64,000 bases of DNA from Nematostella vectensis (taxonomy: Eukaryota > Cnidaria > Anthozoa > Actiniaria > Edwardsiidae): the NCBI RefSeq assembly GCF_932526225.1, contig NC_064044.1:6784747-6848746 (forward strand), written 5' to 3'. Both the position numbers and the translations under genes were made by a program. Below are positions 58,601-64,000 of the stretch, piece after piece; position 1 is the stretch's first letter, and each line of letters opens with the position of its first letter. The notes beneath the pieces were generated by a model. That model worked only from the letters and a program-made list of their open reading frames with translations, did not search any database and was not told the origin of the DNA.

Positions 58601-61227
58601 TTTAACAGTGACCGCATAAAAAAATCCATTTATTATTAAATTTCTTTGTTGTTGTTATTATTATTAGGGAGGCGCAGAATTTGTGTTTCCAACAGACCAG
58701 AAAAAGAAGCGTGGATGGGGAGAACGGATGTTTTCAAGTATTGGTACTTCTTACATGTGTGGTATGTTGGGCACAGATTGTTTTCTGACCACCCTTTCCA
58801 AATACCACATCTTTGATCTTTGATTTTGACTATGATATAAGCATCATGGTTTGGTCTTTATTTTTAGCAATTATACCATTTCCATTGAGGTGAATAGTGG
58901 CGAAATATTTTTCGAGAGCCAAAGGCTCAAGGTAGATATTTTTAAAGCAGCTATCCACCGAAATGGAAATGGTATAATTGTTTTAGTGTATAGCTTTAGA
59001 GCAATTTTCTTTTCAGAAAAACTTGCAAAACGACTGTTACACCTGCCATTTTGCTTGATTTCAGGGCACAGGAAAACATCCACCTCCTAGGAGGTGTATA
59101 TTGCATTTTATCCTGAATTTTTCAACCAATCAAATTGCTTGTTCTTGCGAGGTTCCTGAGTTTTATATACTAATTTCATTTTTCTATGGTATCTCTGTAT
59201 GAAATGATCTGTATCTTTGAAGCTTCTGTATATTTGGTATTATTTATTGTTATAAACTGGGTAAATTAGTCTGTATCTTACTAATACTGGTTATTGTGCT
59301 GGTGTCCTAGACTGTATTTGTAATAAATGGTAGTCAGTATGAAACCAAAACATATTTTATATCCGAATTCTTTGTTGCGCGACCCCAAGAAATTCTTAAC
59401 CCATTTCTTGTCTGGTAATAGTGTGTAGTCAATCATACCACCGTGACCAATCAATTTTCTAACTGTGTGCAGTCGAATTGCCTTATGACGCCATCGATTG
59501 GTTTAGACAGCTGATTGACCATGCGCTATTCTCAAACAAGACAAGGAGTTTGAATTCGCCGAGGTCGTGCTACAATGAATTTGCCTTTAAAACTATTACC
59601 TCAATTAACAAAAAAAGGGTTTTGTTTAAGTGTTACATTTTTGTTAACTGCAGGTCTTGCGGCTGGTGGGTCGTTGGGATTATATGAGGGACTAAGAAAC
59701 CCAGATGGGAAAACCTTCAAGCTGCGTTTAAATAGGTGATTATTATGGCACTGAAAAGGACTTGAAGAAGGCCAATCGCACCATTTTATGCTCCCAAATC
59801 CATTTCCATCAGCTAATTCAGGAAGTAACTGAGGAAAATTCAATCAAATGTCATCACTGACTTCAATCGTGGATGGCTATTTTGAAGTTTTCCCGCGAAA
59901 GAACCGCTATACAGTTGTATTTTCAATTGTAAACAATAACAAAGGAGTGGTTGATTGATATTCTTTATTTTCGGCCAAAAGTGCCTCAGATACCCTAAAC
60001 AGGCCAAGAAGCTTCAAGTGTTGATTTATTTTTCATGATTATTTCCCCTTTCAGCTTGCACAGTTTTTTCTTATCACTAAATTGTACCTGAAACCAAATC
60101 ATGCTGTAAGCATGTGCAGTAGCCAAAGTTATTACCTAAATTCCTTTCCTTTCATTTGTTAATTCTTGTTTCAGTGTACTAAATGGGTGTACAAGAAGAG
60201 GTCCTTTTGCAGCTAACAGTCTTGGGGTGATAGGTGAGTCAGGCTCAAATTTGCAATGGAACACATGGTTATGGTCAAAACTACAGTACTTTTTGTGGAG
60301 GAAGGGAAACCAGAGAGCCTGGAGGGAGATGTGGATGACCAGATATATACATTAATTCACTGAAACAACACCAAGTGTTTTGCTTTGGTAAAGTGTAACA
60401 CTTGACTGATGCGTGGCTGGTGTTGAAATTGAGCTTGAAATATTACAATTATGCTATAATCCACACATTTACCTCCAACCATGTTTTATGTGTGCCCCCC
60501 CCTCCCCTCTGAAAATTTATGAAGCAAGAATAAAAATGAAGCTTGTTTTGACACTGTGTTTTTGTCTGAAGCACTTCTTTTATATTCTTTCAGCGTTGAT
60601 GTACAGCAGCTTCGACAGCCTTTATGGCAAGTTAAGGGGCGAGGAGGATGAGTTGAATTCTATCGCTGCTGCAGTCACCACTGGAATGATTTTCAAAAGC
60701 ACAGGCAAGCTTTGTTGCAACACTGAATTTGATGTTTATCTGAAAAAAGTTAAGAAAATACTGTATGTTCCAGGTTCTTAGAATGCAAATTAACGCTAAC
60801 TCAGGGATGAATGCCCTTTTAATCCAATCAAATGTAGAGATAGCAGTATCTATCCCTAGATCAGGGCTAACCTTTCTAGGAACCGGCCAATGTTTAGTAG
60901 TTAAACCTCATGACCTTGTCCCACATTAAGAACATATCTAATACATTAAAAAAAATAATAATAACTTTGTATTTTTACTCTGTTTTGCTAATTTGAATGC
61001 TGAAAACCTCCCCCAGGGGCTATTTTTATCACGCCCGAAGAGAGGGGCTTATTAGAAATTGAGATAATTCATGTAGTCACTCTGTTTTGTGTTTGATATC
61101 CACAGCTGGCGTCAGACCCATAGCCATCGCAGGTGCTTTGGGAGGATCCCTGGCAGCAGCCTATCACTTTGGAGAAAAGCTTTTAGAAGGAAGAGGACAG
61201 ACGATATCTACACCAAACTGGGCCTGA
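55606..61227 (+). CDS. TIMM23: Mitochondrial import inner membrane translocase subunit Tim23
   Basis: Seven exons: 55606-55678, 58037-58095, 58668-58761, 59654-59735, 60175-60233, 60594-60704, 61106-61227; 199 residues, all phases consistent. Tim23 forms the presequence translocase of the inner membrane with Tim17 and Tim50. Evidence: the N-terminal intermembrane-space segment SPYLSIDPTYL, the PT motif before the first helix (EFVFPT), then Tim17/22/23 helices with GLAAGGSLGLYEGLR, RRGPFAANSLGVIALMYSSF, RGEEDELNSIAAAVTTGM and a Gly-rich last helix. Slightly shorter than human (209). ATG lies in GAAAAATGG. Intron 6 starts with GC (CACAG|GCAAGC), a rarer but valid donor; the alternative is read-through to a premature stop at 60779-60781. 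Introns hold several MITEs. Confidence 0.95.
56172..57052. mobile_element. 880-bp element with TACCTATTATC ends (TIMM23 intron 1)
   Basis: Left AAGGTAACGGTACCTATTATCG-like end pairs with the right end TGATAATAGGTACCACTACC. CCTATTATCGGAC repeats inside near 56380 and 56399. The 204-residue plus-strand frame inside matches no family I know. Confidence 0.55.
57237..57512. repeat. Inverted pair of a dispersed repeat (TIMM23 intron 1)
   Basis: 57237-57330 and 57429-57512 are inverted relatives; a third member lies at about 3089-3170. Shared core includes GGACGCATAA-like and CCAGTTTCGA-like segments. Confidence 0.6.
58114..58408. mobile_element. CAGGCC-ended element, copy 2 (TIMM23 intron 2)
   Basis: CAGGCCTGTACCCAGGAT at the left and GGGAACAGGCCTG at the right. 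It is an inverted, diverged copy of 43191-43480, with G-runs and C-runs inside. It starts 18 bases after TIMM23 exon 2. Confidence 0.7.
58867..58985. repeat. Hairpin-forming inverted repeat (TIMM23 intron 3)
   Basis: AATTATACCATTTCCATT on the left pairs with AATGGAAATGGTATAATT on the right; inner arms pair around GAAATATTTTT and GAGCC. Confidence 0.85.
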
Positions 61228-63021
61228 ACCTAGCTGCAGTAATTTATTTTTAAATCCTGTGTTTACAAGATGTATTAGGCTCCCCCGTGTGCTGTAAGCT
61301 GGGTCACATATGCTGGTGTCAAGTGCTGGATTTTAAAGACAATGGGCTTAGTCCTTTGGATGAAATGGTGTTTGATTTCACCCCAAGTGAGTCAAAAGGA
61401 AGGGCTAGAAATTCATAAGCACAAAGAGACAGAATTATAACTTCTAGGATGCCTAGAGACATTGAGGAATAGCAGTGATAAAGAAAACCAAAAGATCAGA
61501 TGTTCCCAAACAGTGGCATGAGCAGACATGCAAGTAGGATGTGTGTTGGCCTCCTAATGGGCTGGTAACCAGGCAAGCCACATTGAAAACGTCATTACCA
61601 GAAAGACTAATGAAAGTTGATTTAGGAAATTGATTTAGATGCTCCAGAAGTTTAGGAAAACTGATTGAGGAGAGATACACAGTACCTGAAAGGCAGAAGC
61701 CCAGAAGGTTTGCAAAAAGTCGCTCAAAATAAACTAGTGATTTGTGGAGATGGACTTTACAATGAAGCTTTCACTGTATATCACCTAACTGACTATTGTG
61801 GCACCAAATTTTCAAGGAAGATCATGGCAGTCATTCCGTGTTTTGGTCGACCTTCGTCAGAAATTCGAGGATTTTTTTTTTTTTTGGGGGGGGGGGTGGG
61901 TATTTCAAACGCTGAAAGAAGGATTGAAAGGCGAGATCCTCAAACAAAAGCCGAGTATGTGGTTGTGTGTAAAGCATTGTTTGCTTGGCCCCAACGTTTA
62001 CATCCAAATACCAAGAACGATTGCTTCCTGTGGCAAGAACCCAGGTATTGTAGGTAGGTTTAAAGGAATGAGATCGAAGTTAATTTTTACAATCTAGTGG
62101 TTTAGCAGTTGCATCAAAATTGTAAATTATGGTAAATCTATTCCACTGTAAATAAAGAGCAGTATATCATTCCCCTGAAGACTATTGTGTTTCGTCTTCA
62201 TTTCGATGCATTTAAACAGAAAACCTTGCAAAAAAGATAAGATATATTCTTTATTGGTAACAGGTTAAGTGGTTTTCAAAATCTCGTGCGACCAAATGTA
62301 GTTGTTGAAGTGTAATAGTCAAGCCAGACCAAAAGAGAACAAAGACATTACAGTGTATTAGTACTAAATAGTATTTCACGGGTTTTTGAAAACCAGTCTA
62401 CTTTCTTCTTCATATTGCTAAAGCAGCAAAACGACCTGCGCCTTTCCTAGCAAATCTTCAGCGACTGCTCCTGGATAGTAACACACATATTTTAGTATAT
62501 TTGACAGGCTTTTTGCTACTCCAGACCTGAAGCTATCAGGGATGCCCCCCCCCCCCCCCCCCCCCTCACCCCTATTTTCAGATATCTGGCTTAAGTCTTT
62601 TATTCTACTACGCCCTGAGACGCCTGTAAAATATAGGCCCGACTCCAAAACGTCAGAAATGCAAACTAAACATCACCAGACCCGGATACTCATGGATTCC
62701 TCCAAGGCACAGACTATCTCCAAAAGCGCATCTAAGCAATGTAATAGAATTGACTCTTGTCAAAATATCAACCTTGATGTCTGACCAATTCGTAAACAAA
62801 TGCTTAAACTCTTCATTTCAAATCAGTCCGGAATACAAGGAACTGATGGCCATTGAGAGAAATTGTATCTTCTTTCTCCATTTCTTTGAAGTGCGCGTGT
62901 TCAGGGTTTTTCCGTCATGTCGAGTCACCATGTTTAGCCTATTTTGCATACCTGCACTGCATCTTTAGAGTCTTGGAAACACCTTGACAGGCGGGCAATC
63001 TCCTCCCCCAGAATCATAACA

Positions 63022-63069
<48 letters not shown>

Positions 63070-63338
63070 TCTTTGCCCCGAAGCCAAACAAAACTTTTCC
63101 AGGTCCAAGAAACCCTGAATAGCCTGAAAACAATTTTTGAATAAGATTGGGTAGCAAAGATGGCTTGCATTGGATAGTATAAGGCCATTCACTAGAAAAT
63201 TCGTTTCTCACTTAATGAAGCCCAGACAAGGAATTATCCCACTGAATCAACCTCAGCGTGCAAAAACATCCATAAGCACAGCATTAATTATGTCCAAATA
63301 TACTTTATGATGTCCTAAGGCACTCTCCAGATGTGAAA
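61228..63338. other. Intergenic after TIMM23, no gene seen
   Basis: Contains AATAAA at about 62152, poly-T/poly-G at 61869-61895, a C-run at 62545-62566 and a (TA)n microsatellite at about 63023-63066. Open frames overlap these simple repeats and are not supported. Confidence 0.5.
63023..63066. repeat. (TA)n microsatellite
   Basis: About 22 AT/TA dinucleotides without interruption. Confidence 0.97.
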
Positions 63339-63570
63339 AAGCTGTCACCAGTTTACTTCCGGAGGTCCGACGGAAACCTCAACAATTAAAATACAAGAAT
63401 CTATTAGAATCCGAGATATTTAACAGGCCATCCGCTCTAAATTATCAATCACACCCTCAAAGAAACTTTCAATAGAGACACTGCTTTTAATATTTTGAAA
63501 TAGTTTTTCGATAAAAATCATCGCAGATTGTTACTAAACCGACCGGAAGTAAACTGGTGACAATGCGGCT
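63339..63570. mobile_element. TTAA MITE, second copy
   Basis: Inverted relative to the copy at 14602-14847. The right end GGTGACAATGCGGCT is followed by TTAA. The left end is degraded (GCTGTCACCAGTTTACTTCC). Interior shares ATCCGAGATATTTAACA and CCATCCGCTCTAAATTATC with the other copy as its inverse. Confidence 0.8.
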
Positions 63571-64000
63571 TTAAGTGAATTACAAGCAAAACTGTTGTAA
63601 GCAACAGGCAGTAGCAGTGCCATCACTAGCAAAAAAGGCACCGCAATGCATTGTTGGAAACTTCAAGGCATACCGTCTTGGGTCAGAGGTAGCTTAGCTT
63701 AACTGGTGGTGTTGGACTTGAAATAGGGGGGGGGGGGGGTTTCTGTTTTTCTTACAATTTTGCTCAAAAGTACCCAGGATTGAAAGGGTTAATTGATGTT
63801 TACGCTATATCTCGTACGGAGATCAATGTTTATATAGATTTTACCCCCCCCCCCCCCCCAGGTTCTTCAAAGTAAAAGTGCTCGTCTGAAAATTAAAAAA
63901 AAAAAATTCCCCTAAAATATACCCCCCCCCCCCCCCCCCCGGGATTATAACTTTCTAACTTCTCAAGCTCCTTCATCACTTAGAATCGCGACTGAGATTC
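63571..64000. other. Window end, homopolymer-rich, no gene seen
   Basis: G-run at 63727-63740 and C-runs at 63845-63859 and 63922-63940. AGGTAGCTTAGCTTAACTGG near 63690 resembles a tRNA A-box but has no B-box partner. Confidence 0.5.

Overview
The window is eukaryotic genomic DNA, most likely from an anthozoan cnidarian (sea anemone or coral). The evidence is AT-rich DNA full of short inverted-repeat elements and minisatellites, genes with many small GT-AG introns, a membrane-bound apextrin-C (ApeC) protein, and an opsin with a retinal-binding lysine but no acidic residue at the vertebrate counterion position. Species cannot be fixed from sequence alone. Multi-exon models were built by hand: every junction listed keeps reading phase and has splice consensus. 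None has been tested against transcripts.

Layout. 1-9.4 kb: three apparently intronless genes for basic, Ser/Arg-rich, probably disordered proteins of unknown function (1073-1690 minus, 3805-5718 minus, 8017-9426 plus); the first two share a C-terminal motif ending CRYLR. 10.2-11.2 kb: an inverted-repeat element. 11.3-19.9 kb (plus): a ten-exon gene for an 874-residue coiled-coil protein, with a 1.8-kb GAT-rich minisatellite in intron 6. Its last three exons are repeated downstream as a decaying tandem array to 24.1 kb. 25.5-27.1 kb: a 77-bp satellite. 27.7-33.4 kb (minus): a complete seven-exon D-serine dehydratase gene. 35.0-46.0 kb (minus): a seven-exon gene for a predicted receptor (signal peptide, ApeC domain, CUB domain, one membrane helix, cytoplasmic tail with four tyrosines); a 3-kb long-terminal-inverted-repeat element sits in its last intron. 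47.8 kb: tRNA-Leu(UAA). 49.4-51.4 kb (minus): an opsin with a tail of about 360 residues. 53.1-54.8 kb (plus): GTF2H5, a TFIIH subunit, with a LINE fragment inside a terminal-inverted-repeat element in its only intron. 55.6-61.2 kb (plus): TIMM23, with seven exons and one GC-AG intron. 61.2-64 kb: no gene recognised.

The genes do not form a pathway. They are ordinary animal neighbours: mitochondrial import (TIMM23), transcription and repair (GTF2H5), D-amino-acid breakdown (D-serine dehydratase), light sensing (opsin) and probable surface recognition (ApeC-CUB receptor). Two features stand out. The ApeC-CUB receptor has a tyrosine-rich tail. Three tandem amplifications also copied splice junctions: a 43-bp triplication of a coiled-coil gene donor, a 56-bp array copying the active-site lysine codons and donor of the dehydratase, and the 1.2-kb terminal-exon array.
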